NCBI GenBank assembly: GCA_030068075.1
Contig: CM057831.1
Coordinates: 8,817,464 to 8,881,463 of the forward strand
Length of the DNA stretch: 64,000 nucleotides
Source of the DNA: Paguma larvata
Lineage: Eukaryota > Chordata > Mammalia > Carnivora > Viverridae
Direction: 5' to 3'
Shown: positions 54,351 through 64,000 of the stretch, one piece after another
Numbering within the stretch: position 1 is the stretch's first letter
How the letters are laid out: each line of letters begins with the position of its first letter
Made by a program: the position numbers and the translations under genes
The notes under the pieces: generated by a model
Databases searched by the model: none
What the model saw: only the letters and a program-made list of their open reading frames with translations
Told to the model about the DNA's origin: nothing

Positions 54351-54569
54351 TTGATGGTTCTGGAAAAAAGTGGCAAGGCCACGACAGAAATAGAACATGA
54401 AGGAGGCGGCCAGCATAGCAAGGAAGTTGTTGAAAACAAAGAGAAAGCAGGCTTCGTCTCCAAGTAAGGAAGAGCCTCACGGAGGCCAAGAGTTTCTAAA
54501 GATGGACCCTGCTCCATCAGAAGGTGAGGACGGCAGGGTAAAGATAGTCACTGTTTGTCTTCACATTCG

Positions 54570-54700
54570 TGTCATATAAACCTCACCACAGCCCATGGGG
54601 CCCATCCTCAGTCCTCAGGTGAGAAAAGCAAGTCTCAGACAGGTTGCAGGACGCATCCGAGCGATAGAGGCCGGGAGTGATAGAGGCAGGTTTGATTCTG
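54570..54700 (-). repeat. MIR fragment
   Basis: 'cctcaccacagcccatgggg', 'gtgagaaaagcaagtctcag' and 'gaggcaggtttgattctgga' fit the reverse-complemented MIR, strongly diverged. Confidence 0.5.
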
Positions 54701-54704
54701 GAAC

Positions 54705-56195
54705 CCCAATGCACCGGGACGGCGAATTTCTCTTCCCTGGGGACACACACCTGAGGAGCCCCACACTCTTAGCCCCACCACCCCTCACCCAGTGTCTGTT
54801 CCTCCCCCACCAAAGTCAGCCTCCCCACTTCGGACCTCCTTTTTGGAGATCAGCCCATCTCCAGGAGGGAGAAGTCACCCCCAAGCTTTTGCTGGGCTCG
54901 GATGCTGGTGCTCTCTCCTGCCCGACCTTGAGGAAATGAGGGGTCGAGAGGCAGGTGGTTTCTTCCCAAGCAGGCCTAGCCCTCCATGCCCTCTGAGGCC
55001 TGCTCTCCTAACACTTCCTTAGCCCTCTCATTGGGTGTCTTTCCTAATGGACAGGGATGAACTTTGCCCTAACAAAGTCTCGGCCCTTGCCCAGTTCCTG
55101 GGAGGTAACCTTAAAAGGTGCCTGGTAAGGAGGTCTTTCCTTACCTGGAGGCCTTGGGTCATTCAGTATCACCTTGACCTCCGGAGGGGCTGTAGACTAC
55201 CTTGTGCCCGGCAGGCACTCCCTGCCTAAGTTTCTGGCCCCACCAAAAACCTAGACAGCGAGGCTCAGGCAAGCTTCCCCAGCTGGCAGTACTGGCAGCA
55301 CTGCCTGGATACTTCCATGGGTGAGGACAACTGGAGGGGCATCCCTGGAACTCTCCTGACACCTGGTTCTGCACCTTGCCGGTCACGGACTATAACCTGC
55401 ATCCCTTTGCTGTAATGAACTGTAACTGTGAGCGGACAGCTTCGCCAAGTTCTCTGAGTCCTAATGACTTATGGAACCCAAGAATGGCCGTGGCCATGGG
55501 GACCCCTGCACGGCGGTCCTCGTGACCAAGCATTGCTCCTGCCTGCTCCCTCTCACTGCCTGGTGCGGCAGAGCCGGGGCTGGCTCTCGGCGTGTTCCCC
55601 TGCACCTGCCCCTCTGGACCTCTTTGTGCCTACGTTTGCATTGTCCGGGGATGGTGCGTGCAGCAGGCGGGACCCGGCCCCAGCTATGCCCACAGTCGTA
55701 GAGAATGCAGCCTGGGCCAGAGAACTCCGCTCGGTCCTCCCCAGGGAAGGGAGGTCAGACATGCTTCACCAAAGCTGAACGGCTTCTGGGTGGAGGCTCC
55801 ATAGAAGCAGTCGGAAGGAGGGGCGAGGAACGAACCAGAAGGCCTTTACCTTCCTCTTAGAACCTAAGCAATGATTGTTAGACGAATCCCTTGGTTTGGA
55901 TACTTTCAGTTTGAAGCAATGACAGGATTTTCAGAAAGCGGTGTCCTCTCATATGCCCACAGACAGGCTGGGGAGACAGCTGTGGCTGGGAGAGAATATT
56001 CGCAGGACTGGGCCCTGCCTGGGGTGGGGGGGTAGGGATGAGGGGAGGAGGCAAGCAGGGAGCTCAGGCTGCAGGCTGACACTTGGGAGCCCAGGAAACC
56101 AACGAGTCCGGCTGCTTTTCAAAGCTCAGCTTTGGTTTTCCAGAACTTGCTGGGGAAGGCTCCCCTTCCTTCCTGCCAACTCCTCTTTTCCACCT
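54705..56195. other. Unique GC-rich sequence, no gene recognised
   Basis: No repeat family recognised. Overlapping frames of 60-121 codons on both strands have no domains. Confidence 0.35.
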
Positions 56196-56199
56196 GGCA

Positions 56200-56455
56200 C
56201 CGAAGGGCCTAGCCTCAAAGTCACCACTATGAAAGCCATGCAAGAGATGCTAATTGCTGTATCTGACCTCCCTTCAGATAACAAGGGAGTCGCTCTCCCT
56301 AATTAGCCCTGCCGCCGGTAGACCAGCAAAGCCAAATGTTTATTAGGGGATGAATGCACTTACTGTAAATTTTGACATATGCTCTGGAAAGATGTTGGAT
56401 AAATAAGACTTCAGAGGCACGGGGTGTTTAAATAATGAATACCCACCGCTGCGGG
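56200..56455. promoter_or_regulatory. Candidate conserved noncoding element
   Basis: AT-richer, repeat-free island in GC-rich DNA, containing 'gagatgctaattgctgtatc', 'ctctccctaattagccctgc', 'caaatgtttattaggggatg' and 'ggtgtttaaataatgaatac'. Several homeodomain and forkhead-like cores lie within 250 bases. Function is not shown. Confidence 0.33.
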
Positions 56456-56459
56456 TGAT

Positions 56460-57495
56460 GAGGGTGGAGGGGAGGGAGGCAGAAGAGAAGCAAAGGGTCC
56501 TAGAGCAGTGCCCGGAGCCCAGGAACAGACGGGGCCGGTCGGGAGAGGCACAGGGAGGCTTTCTGGGGACAGGGGACGGAGTGGGGGCAGCAGGAGGCCA
56601 GGGGAAGGAAGAGCGGCAGGCTGGGCCGCCCCGCCTCACCCCCTGGAGCCTCAGGGCCCCCACCTTCCTACAGAATCTCCCTCCCGGGCTCACCCACTCG
56701 CACCCAGTCATAGTCCCTGGGAGGGGTCCTGGGAAACCGGGACAACGGGCTGCTGGAACCACGACAGAGAGGCGTCCCCCCACCCCCACCCCAGTGCCAA
56801 CAGGCTCTGCACCTATTGTCGGCGTCTTACTTCTTCCCAGGGGTGAGCTTACAGGAGCCTGCTCCTGTGCCCGGGCTCCGCGGGCTGGGCCGACATATGC
56901 AGACGGAAGCATTCCACCCAACCAGGACTCCCAAGCCGCCATGTCCGGAAGCATCTTGGAAGGAGCAGGTGGGTGGTCTGGCTTCCCCTGAATTCCCGCG
57001 GGCCTGGGCCTGGGAGAGCACGCTGAGGAAGGAGGACACCACTTCTCAAACAGGAAAGACCGTCCCCTCCAGCACCACAGGGCTGGTCCCCAAGCAGGGG
57101 TCACGGTGACGGTGAGCCCCGCGTCTCTCAGTCCACTGGGTCCCCACCGTCCAAGGGCAGAGACGTGCTCTCATCCCAGTGGGTGCCGGTTGGTTGGACA
57201 AGATGTCAGGCCGACAGGGGGACTCTCAGGAACTGCACGGGCAGCGCCACAGAGACCACGCCTGTTGCAGACACACGGCCCAGCCACGGACCCCTGGCTT
57301 GTCAAGTCTCCCCGGTAGCCTCTGGGCCTCTGCCTCGGGGGGGGCCTCATGGCTGCCCGTCTTTCTCTTTCACTGCCAACTGAATGCCTCTCCATGTGGG
57401 TCTTCACCGTGAACCTGGAGGGGCTCAGGCAGCACTGAAAGCAGTTTGCTTTGCAGCTGTGGTGGTCACTGGAAAGACCTGGAACGAGGACAGAC
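56460..57495. other. GC-rich unique sequence with long chance frames
   Basis: A 178-codon plus frame and a 253-codon minus frame run through each other here. Neither has a recognisable domain, and both are rich in Pro, Gly, Arg and Ala, as expected from GC-rich composition with few stop codons. I do not call a gene. Confidence 0.4.
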
Positions 57496-57499
57496 CTGT

Positions 57500-57935
57500 C
57501 CCATCAGGCGTTCACAGAGGTACGGCAACGGCAGCCAGGCGGGTGGGCCGGAAAGAGTGGCCTACGGCCCTTTAGGAGGCTGCCACGATTGCGCAATTCT
57601 GGGGGCTCCGCCTGGCCCGCGCACCCGTCGGAATGGGCCGGGTTACGCTTGCACGGGAAGCACGCCCAAATCGCGATGCCCTGCAAATGACAGAGGTTTA
57701 TTTCCCGCGTGGCTCACCGGAGGCCTCTGCTCCACTCGGTCACTCGGGGCCTCGGGCTTTGGAATTTCTCGTGGCCTGGAGACAAAGGGAAGGCCACTCA
57801 CCGGCGCTTCCACGCTTCGGCTTTGGAATGACGCACAAACCACTCCCGGCACAACCCACAGATCCAGCCACGGGCCCCGCCTCAGTGCGAGAGGGCGAGC
57901 ACGTGTAGAGGAAGGCTGGGGGGAGGGGGGGCGGG
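57500..57935. promoter_or_regulatory. CpG-rich patch
   Basis: About 430 bases with many CpGs (for example 'cccgcgcacccgtcggaatg', 'tcaccggcgcttccacgctt'), denser than the flanks. It could be a small CpG island. A weak resemblance of 57685-57735 to a reverse MLT1 LTR ('gacagaggtttatttcccgc' ... 'ggaggc') would make part of it an old LTR instead. No transcription start signal was recognised. Confidence 0.35.
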
Positions 57936-58029
57936 TAGCAGCGTCTGGACCTCAGATCACGTTCCCGCTAGTGCTTCTCGCCCTGCCTTCCTCCCATCCA
58001 CACACCTGCAGAGCACGCCATCTGAGACC

Positions 58030-58135
58030 CACAGGGTATCAGACCCAGACCGCCCCTCAATTTACATATGGGGAAACCGAGGCCGAGAGGACTTGGCGAT
58101 TGGCTCAGGCTGCACTGGCAGTCCCCTGGAGCGGC
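58030..58135 (-). repeat. MIR fragment
   Basis: 'ctcaatttacatatggggaaaccgaggccgagaggacttggcg' fits the reverse-complemented MIR ('cccattttacagatgaggaaactgaggcacagagaggttaag'). Confidence 0.7.
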
Positions 58136-58429
58136 TCCCCAAGCTGCTTTCCAGCCCAGCCGTGACCCTCCAGGGGGAGCCCCCCTCGGGCTCTCCTGGT
58201 TTGTACGCTGGCTTCTTCTCCCTTGTCATTTTTATTTCAGTATTCTCCTCCCCTCCTCCGAGGAACTTCCAAATGTCATTCTTTCTTTAGTTTTTCACCT
58301 CCGCGGAGCCCTCCTTTTCTTTGTCTCCCCCCCTCGGGCAGCTCCTTTGCTGCGAAGGGCTCTTTTTTCCTCCTCCCACAGAGCGCAATGACCTTTTCCT
58401 CTTCTCCGTAGGACAAAGCCTGGCCTGGC

Positions 58430-58640
58430 GCTCCTAACAGGAATTGGCTCTGGAAGTTCCGGTAATTGCTCCGTCCCTATTATTGAATCTGTGAAGCCGG
58501 TCTTGGCCAGGGCGGGCCCCCTCCCTTGTACCAACTTGCCTGCTAGAATCGGGCTGCAGATGGGCTGCTAACGAGGTGACCAATTAACAAACGCTAAATA
58601 ACCCCAAACGGTATTTTTCTCCCTGGCCTGATTTCCAGGC
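58430..58640. promoter_or_regulatory. Candidate conserved noncoding element
   Basis: Repeat-free stretch with 'ggaattggctctggaagttc', 'cggtaattgctccgtccc', 'tattattgaatctg', 'gtgaccaattaacaaacgct' and 'gcctgatttccaggcccctt'. Homeodomain, SOX-like and forkhead-like cores cluster in 200 bases. Inference only. Confidence 0.3.
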
Positions 58641-58644
58641 CCCT

Positions 58645-59390
58645 TTGTTTCTCCTTGGGAATCTGTCCTCTGTGACAGGACCACAATGGGACTGTTCCCA
58701 AGCCTGACCCTGTGAGAAGCGGACCACGCAAGCCACGGTCACAAGACTGACTCCTTTGCTTGGGGGTTGGGGGGGAGGCATGGGAGCAGGGAGCGTTCCT
58801 GCCTCTCAGGAAAAATACCACCACCGCCCCACGCCACTGACCACTTACTATGTGTTATATAATTCGCGTGCGACCTTTCATTCCCGTATTTACTCAAACA
58901 AGCAGGAATTGAGGACTGCTGGTGTGCCAGATGTTCGAGTGGGCAGTCCTGACCTGGGACCGGGCCTGCCGGGGCCTGTACGTTAAGGCCCTGTGCTTTG
59001 GAGCATCTTCCTGTGAATTCTCTCAGTCTCTCTCTGATGCCTGGCACCTGCTGGCAGTGAGGACCTGCGGCGAAGCCCTGAGCCCCCTGTGAGTCCGGTC
59101 CCTGCTTCTCCCCTTCAGGGCATCCCCGGACCTTCCACCCCACCTCCCCACCCCGCTCCCAGACACATCACACACACGGGGTTGGCCAGATCCTCTGAGG
59201 CCACTCACACCTCTGGAATCTCTTCCAGGAGTGTCGACTGGTGAGTACAACACTCCCTCCAGCTGCAGTTTTTTTTTTTTTGCCATGGAGTCCCTTGAGA
59301 TTGGCCTACCGGAATGGCGCTGGCTCTCTGACTTGGTGTGACTGCCATTGATTGCATAGACAGAGGCCTCGCAAAGCAAAATTGGCTTAG
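58645..59390. other. Unique sequence, possible old repeat near 58840-58990
   Basis: A loose L2/MIR-like order occurs at 58840-58990 ('gaccacttactatgtgttat', 'gctggtgtgccagatgttcg'). A T12 run at 59270-59281 is not attached to a recognisable element. No gene. Confidence 0.3.
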
Positions 59391-59394
59391 GACT

Positions 59395-59525
59395 CTACTC
59401 ACCCCAGGAGAGGCGCTAACACTAGAAATACAGTAGTGAGTGAAACAGACACAATCCTCATCCCTGAGCACTTGTAGTCACAAACAGTCACCCAAAGGGG
59501 ACCAGAAATAAGAAGAGAAGGCATT
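59395..59525 (-). repeat. L2 LINE fragment
   Basis: 'aatacagtagtgagtgaaac', 'agacacaatcctcatccctg' and 'agcacttgtagtcacaaac' fit the reverse-complemented L2 ('atacagcagtgaacaaaacagacaaaaatccctgcc'). Confidence 0.65.
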
Positions 59526-59539
59526 TGGGCCTCTACGAA

Positions 59540-59620
59540 AGGCACGTGACCTGTTGTATGAGGTAGACGCTATTTTCAACCCCATTTTACAAGCAAGAAA
59601 ACTGAGGCACCAAGATGCCA
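59540..59620 (-). repeat. MIR fragment
   Basis: 'gtatgaggtagacgctattttcaaccccattttacaagcaagaaaactgaggcacc' is a clear reverse-complemented MIR 3' half. Confidence 0.8.
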
Positions 59621-59939
59621 GCTGCGTGCCTGATGGTGCGCCCCCAGGAGAACCAGAAACGGCCTAAGGAACCTGCTCACCTGCGATCCCACTAAGTGTA
59701 CGATTTCTCCCGTCTGCTCGGGCTGAAGGAGGAATACCTTGGCCTGGGAGCAGAAAGTGGTAGCTGTGAGGACAACTTTAGTAGCAAGTGAGAGAGAACT
59801 TAGCACAATCGGACTCAGGTACAAAAAAGGTACGGAGATGAACTGGCTCTTGAGAGGTCCGGGAGAGTTTACTTTCAGGCGCGGCTGAATCCAGGGATTC
59901 AGACACCACCACAAGACTCGGTTTCTCCTTTCTCTTCCC

Positions 59940-60145
59940 TATCTTTTTTTTAATTGAAATATGACTTAACACACAGTAAAATGTACAGATCTCAGGTGTA
60001 CACTTCAGAAATTTCTACACACAAAACCAACGGATCAAGATACAGAATTTCCAGCACCCCGTAAGGCTCTCTTTTGCCCCACCATGACCAATAACCCCTA
60101 AAGGGGAGCCACGGTGCTGACTTTTATCACCGCAGGTTAAGCTTT
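59940..60145 (-). mobile_element. Old L1 3'-end fragment
   Basis: Plus strand 'ttaattgaaatatgacttaacacacagtaaaatgtacagatctcagg' is the complement of an old (L1M-class) 3' UTR with its A tail. It ends about 60145, where a second L1 3' end begins. Confidence 0.6.
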
Positions 60146-60149
60146 GGTA

Positions 60150-61170
60150 TCTTTTTATCATAATTGCTGAGATGTAATGGACACATAACATTATATTAGT
60201 TTCAGGTGTACAATATAATGATTCGATATCTGTATGTATTGTGAAATGATTGCCACAATAAACCCCACTAATATCCACATATACATAATTAGAATGTTTT
60301 CATCATTCTGAAAAGAACTTTTAAGATTCCCTTTCTAACAGCTTTCAAATAGGCAATACGGTATTATTAACTATAGTCACCATACTCTACAATTCACCCC
60401 CATGACTTGTTTTAGACCTGGAAGTTTGATCCCTTTCATCCGTTTTGTTCACCCCCCACCTGCCTCTGCCCCTGGCAATCAATAACGTGTTCTCTGTATC
60501 TAGGAGTTTGATATTTTGGGGGGTTTGGGGTTTGTTTTGCTCTGTTTTGTTTCATTTCAGATCCCACAGGTAAGTGCTATCATAAGGTATCTGTCTGTCT
60601 TATTTCACTCAGCACGACGCCCCCCAGGTCCATCCATGTTGTTGCAAATGGCAAGATCTCATTCTTTTTTATGGCTGAATAATACTCCTGTGTATTACCA
60701 CATAAATATATAATATTTTTTTTATCAGTTCATTCACCGATGGACGCTCGGGTTGTTCCCTTGTACTGGATAGTGTAAATAATGTTGCAATGAACACAAG
60801 GGTGCAAATATCTTTTCACGTTAGTGCATTTGTTTTCTTAAGTAAATATCCAGAAGTGGAATTACTGGATCACATAGTTCTTATATTTAACTTTTTGAGG
60901 AACCTCCATACTGTTTTCCACAGTGGCTGCACCAATTTACATGCTCACCAACAGGGCCTCAAGGTTCTCTTTTTCTCCACATCGTCATCAACAGGTTCTC
61001 TCTTCTCTCCTTGATTGTAACCACTCTGACAGGTGTAAGGGGAGAGCTCAGTGTGGTTTTGGTTTGCATTGCCCTGATGATGAGTGACGTTGAGTATCTC
61101 TTAATGTGCCCGTTGGCCATCTGGATGTCTTCTTTGGGAAAATGTCTCTTCAGGTCTTCTGCCTATTTTT
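60150..61170 (-). mobile_element. Old L1 (L1MA-type) 3' kilobase
   Basis: The 3' UTR complement ('gtttcaggtgtacaatataa', 'tattaactatagtcaccata') is followed by ORF2 C-terminus complement ('ccatccatgttgttgcaaat', 'gaacctccatactgttttcc', 'actctgacaggtgtaagg', 'ttggccatctggatgtcttc'). It is 5'-truncated near 61170. Too many stops for a long frame. Older than elements A and B. Confidence 0.85.
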
Positions 61171-61539
61171 AAATCAGATTGTCTGTTTCCTTGCTGTTGA
61201 GTTTCATCTTTCCTATCTTGGTCTGATATACATTGAACCATGTGTGGGTATTCTTGTGTGGCTGACTTGGCTCAGTCAAGATTATGTCTGTGACATGAAT
61301 GCTTATTATCTGTAACAGGAGTTTGTTCCTTTTAATTGCTGTGCAGTATTCTATAATATGAATATACAAATTATTGTTGGTAAACACATAGCTTGCTTCC
61401 AGTTTGGGCTACTATGAATAAAGGTTCTGTGAGCATTTTTGTACACATCACTGGTGGACAAAAGCACTCTTTTCCGTTGGGTATATATACTCGGGAGTAG
61501 AGTTGCCAAAAAAAATAGAGAATGTGTATGTTTAGTCTT

Positions 61540-61748
61540 TTTTTTAACCTTCATTTATTTTTGAGAGACATAGAGACAGAGTGTGAGTAGGGGAGGGGCA
61601 AAGAGAGAGGGAGACACAGAATCCGAAGCAGGCTCCAGGCTCTGAGCTATCAGCACAGAGCCTGATGCGGGGCTTGAACTCATGAGCCATGAGATCATGA
61701 CCCGAGCTGAAGTTGGCCGCTTAACTGACTGAGCCACCCAGGTGCCCC
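61540..61748 (-). mobile_element. Felid tRNA-Lys SINE, copy 10
   Basis: Tail complement 'ttaaccttcatttatttttg', a GA-rich tract, 'gaagcaggctccaggctctg' and head complement 'gactgagccacccaggtgcc'. TAGTCTT at 61533-61539 and 61750-61756 is a possible short target duplication. Confidence 0.95.
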
Positions 61749-61965
61749 ATAGTCTTAATAGATACTTCCAAGTAGTTTTCTGGAGCAGTTATCCCAATTT
61801 ATACCCCCACTAGAATTTTTAATTGGATTGTCTGTTGTGTGTGCACTGATTTGTGGAAGTCCTTTATCTATTCTGCATATTGTAGTCTTTTTCTCTGATA
61901 TGTGAGTTGTCAACATCTTGTTCCAATCTTTGACTTGCTTATACTCTCTCTTATTGTCCTTTGAT

Positions 61966-62180
61966 GGGGGTGCCTGGGTGGCTCAGTCAGTTAAGCGTCC
62001 AACTTCCAGTCAAGTTATGATCTCACTGTTCATGAGTTCGAGCCCCACATCGGGCTCCGTGCTGACAGCTCAGAGCCTGGAGCCTGCTTCGGACTCTGTG
62101 TTTCCCTCTCTCTCTGCTCCTCCCCGCTCATGTTCTATCTCTGTCTCTCTCTCAAAAATAAACCAAAAACATTTGTAAAA
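61966..62180 (+). mobile_element. Felid tRNA-Lys SINE, copy 11
   Basis: Head 'ggggtgcctgggtggctcag', then 'tcagttaagcgtccaacttc', box-B-like 'gagttcgagcccc', a CT-rich part and 'aaaaataaaccaaaaacatt' tail. It inserted in the opposite orientation to copy 10, 220 bases away in the same L1 fragment. Confidence 0.95.
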
Positions 62181-62494
62181 AATACTGTCATGTTATGAAC
62201 TAAAGGTCTTAATTTTAATAAAATCCACTTAACATTTATCTTACGTTTAGTTTTGGGTGTTGGTACGTATGGCCTATTGAAGAAATCTCTATCTCAAAGG
62301 CGTGAATAGATTCATTCTTCTTTGTCTTAGTCTAGAAACGGGACTGTCCTAGCTTTTGTGTTTAGATCTACGCTCCTTCATGCATTGATTTTGTGGGAAT
62401 GGTATGAGGTAGAGGTCAAGGTTCATTTTTTCCCACATGAATTAACCCAGCCCCATTTATTGCAAAGTACATCCTTCCCCCCCGCCCCCCGAAC

Positions 62495-63180
62495 TGTAGT
62501 GAAGCATTGCTGTAAATCAGATGACTCCATGTGTCTCCGCTGTTCTTCCCTCCTTCCCACCTGCAGCTGGCGTCACCCCACGCGGTGTTAAGACAGTCCG
62601 GGAAGGCGCAGTCCTCCCCGCAGGCCATCCGGCTGCCCCAGGTAAAGGGAACGCCTCTTTCCTATCAGTAGCCCCGGCACTGCCTCCGCCTTCCATACTA
62701 CTCCTTGGACCAATCACTGCAGTCACATGTTGATTGACCAACATTTGGTCTTATGTCCATCCCTCCAAGGGGGTGGTGGGCACCCAAATCTCTCGACTGG
62801 GGTAAGAAAGGCACAGCTACTCCAAAGGAACATGGGAGTCTATTACCAAAAGAAAACACCACACAGCAGTGGGATGAACAAAAACAACTTAGAGACACGC
62901 TGTGGCCTCAGAGGGCCCCTGGAACTTTTGAGTCATCATTCTCCCAACTTAATCGTGGGGCGTTCCTGGGCACCAGGCACTCTGTGAGGCACGGTAATCC
63001 ATACACAGATGGCTCTAACACTTGTCCACACCCCACCTTTGCGAATAGGTAAGATTAAGGAAGCCTGAAGAGTAACCCAGCATCACCGGGTCTCCCGGGT
63101 GCTCTGGGAAGCCCTGGGCTGTGCTGGGCACCTTTGAGTTGCCACCGTCAGGCTGCCCGGGGAAGGCAGGTCTGCAGAGT
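62495..63180. other. Unique sequence, no gene recognised
   Basis: 62950-63060 has a weak MIR/L2-like order ('ctgggcaccaggcactctgtgaggcac'). Otherwise nothing is recognised. Confidence 0.35.
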
Positions 63181-63186
63181 TGCACG

Positions 63187-63211
63187 TCACACCTCATTTC
63201 ACCAGGTGTGA
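63187..63211. promoter_or_regulatory. Inverted pair of T-box-like half sites
   Basis: TCACACCT at 63187-63194 and its exact complement AGGTGTGA at 63204-63211 are separated by nine bases. AGGTGTGA is the core recognised by T-box transcription factors, and inverted pairs are a known dimer arrangement for Brachyury-type proteins (usually with less spacing). Occupancy is untested. Confidence 0.4.
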
Positions 63212-63214
63212 TTT

Positions 63215-63900
63215 CCAATGAGACATCGCTCCACTGGGGCCTAATGACACGGGGAGAGTCGGGCAGGGAGGCTGTGATTTCCAATATGCACCAGCCCGTC
63301 ATTACTAGCAGGAAATGGATTTTTGCTGGGTAATCAAAGTCAAATCCCTCACTATCCCCATCCGGGAGGACCCCCGGCACCAGCCCCCCATCACACGCAA
63401 GGTGCCCTCCCTGCACCCTGCTCCCTGAGTCCTCGGCGAACCGAAGGCAAAGCCACATTCCCACCCAAGGAGACGCGACATCGTGCTCCCCCGGGGTGTC
63501 TGGGTTCTGCGTGGGAAGGGGGCGTGCGGGGGAGGACAGAGAGGTAGGAGGGGCGAGGCCCCAGGAGGGAGGTCTTCACCTGGTGGGGAGTGCAGGAGAA
63601 ATAAAGCCACAATGTCAGAGGTTTAATCAACCTTTGAAGACTTCACAGTGTTTGGACAGAAGTGTGTGAATAATATTCATTTAGATTGGCACCTGTGCAC
63701 ACCACTGAAAGGAAAATAGCATTTTGTCGCGCTTGTGATGAGGAGCAAGCCGTCTGGAGAGACAGGCTGCGCATCTCCTGGAAGCTGTGAAGACGGGTTT
63801 TTTTCCCCCTTTTGTTTCCGTCTCCGTGTGACCCTGTGACTCCTTGAAAATCCAGTGGCTCGGAGTCAATGCCTGACTTTCCTTTTTCTGCTTCTCCAAA
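63215..63900. promoter_or_regulatory. Candidate conserved noncoding block at window end
   Basis: Repeat-free. 63220-63360 and 63590-63760 are the most enhancer-like parts ('gtcattactagcaggaaatgg', 'ggtttaatcaacctttgaag', 'aataatattcatttagattg'). The last 60 bases of the window become very GC-rich, so a CpG island could begin just beyond 64000. Inference only. Confidence 0.25.
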
Positions 63901-64000
63901 CAGAGAAGGAACGAGAAAAGAGCTGGCAAGGGCATTTGGGCCGGACGGAAGAGACCAGGCTTCTGGCGCTGGCTGTGCCGCTGGCCGCGGGCGAGGGGCA

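Larger units (their letters stand above)
61185..62490 (-). mobile_element. Older L1 fragment, split by two felid SINEs
   Basis: The minus strand keeps ORF2 C-terminal residues (IIEYCTAIKRNKLLLQ, 61387-61169 frame). The plus strand keeps complements of upstream ORF2 ('gcttccagtttgggctacta', 'gtgtgcactgatttgtggaa' and, after the second SINE, 'tgaggtagaggtcaaggttc' and 'acccagccccatttattgca'). The blocks are 61185-61539, 61749-61965 and about 62181-62490, in one order, so this was one L1 fragment. Confidence 0.75.

Noticed and set aside
56343..57104. 253-codon minus-strand open frame and overlapping 178-codon plus-strand frame
   Set aside because: Both cross the same GC-rich DNA in opposite directions, lack any recognisable domain, and are rich in Pro/Arg/Gly/Ala. 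No splice or promoter context supports either.
57446..58165. 239-codon plus-strand open frame
   Set aside because: GC-rich composition makes stop codons rare. The frame runs from unique sequence through a CpG patch into a MIR fragment and has no domain.
59270..59281. T12 run as the tail of a minus-strand processed pseudogene or SINE
   Set aside because: The sequence beyond it shows no SINE head, no coding homology and no flanking duplication.

Overview
This window looks like mammalian nuclear DNA from a carnivoran, most likely a cat-family species. The main evidence is at least eleven copies of the short tRNA-Lys-derived SINE typical of felids (a GGGGCACCTGGGTGGCTCAG-type head, a box B close to GGTTCGAGCCC, a CT-rich tail and an AATAAA-type A-rich end). 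There are also two full-length LINE-1 elements with carnivore-type untranslated regions. I recognise no host protein-coding gene, no exon with convincing splice signals and no tRNA, rRNA or snRNA gene. The window is best read as intergenic or deep intronic DNA. The open frames in it are short, are shadows of repeats, or are chance frames in GC-rich sequence.

Layout. Positions 1-2.9 kb hold sparse old repeats (a MIR, an MLT1 remnant, a CA microsatellite, an L2 end). Positions 2.9-10.45 kb hold a felid SINE, then a full-length minus-strand L1 (about 3220-10436) with a perfect 13-bp target-site duplication and a second SINE nested in its 3' end. Positions 10.45-16.1 kb are a unique/L2/MIR mixture with one SINE. 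Positions 16.1-22.64 kb hold a second full-length minus-strand L1 with a 14-bp duplication (one mismatch) and different 5' and 3' untranslated regions. Positions 22.7-35.8 kb are old L2, MIR, MER5 and L1M fragments with three felid SINEs and unique DNA. Positions 35.85-39.75 kb hold a decayed ERVL-type provirus (minus strand, paired diverged LTRs, an RT motif) that contains a partial MLT1 LTR. Positions 39.76-47.8 kb hold a GATA microsatellite, L2, a felid SINE, an MLT1 LTR and a MER5A-like element with an 8-bp duplication. Positions 47.8-50.9 kb are ancient unclassified repeat material split by a felid SINE that carries a 163-base pure purine tract. Positions 51-59 kb are GC-rich, largely unique DNA with MIR/L2, a GA repeat, a 10-bp minisatellite and a modest CpG-rich patch. 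Positions 59.9-62.5 kb are minus-strand old L1 fragments cut by two felid SINEs. Positions 62.5-64 kb are unique DNA with an inverted pair of T-box-like half sites.

No set of genes works together here. The activity seen is retrotransposition history. Both full-length L1 copies are dead: ORF1 and ORF2 carry stops and frameshifts, and one copy has lost an aspartate of the reverse-transcriptase active site. The best candidates for function are AT-rich, homeodomain-site-rich unique segments (about 30.2-30.6, 35.1-35.4, 40.6-40.8, 56.2-56.45, 58.4-58.6 and 63.2-63.7 kb), which could be conserved enhancers. That can only be tested by cross-species alignment. I found no evidence for a new biological system.
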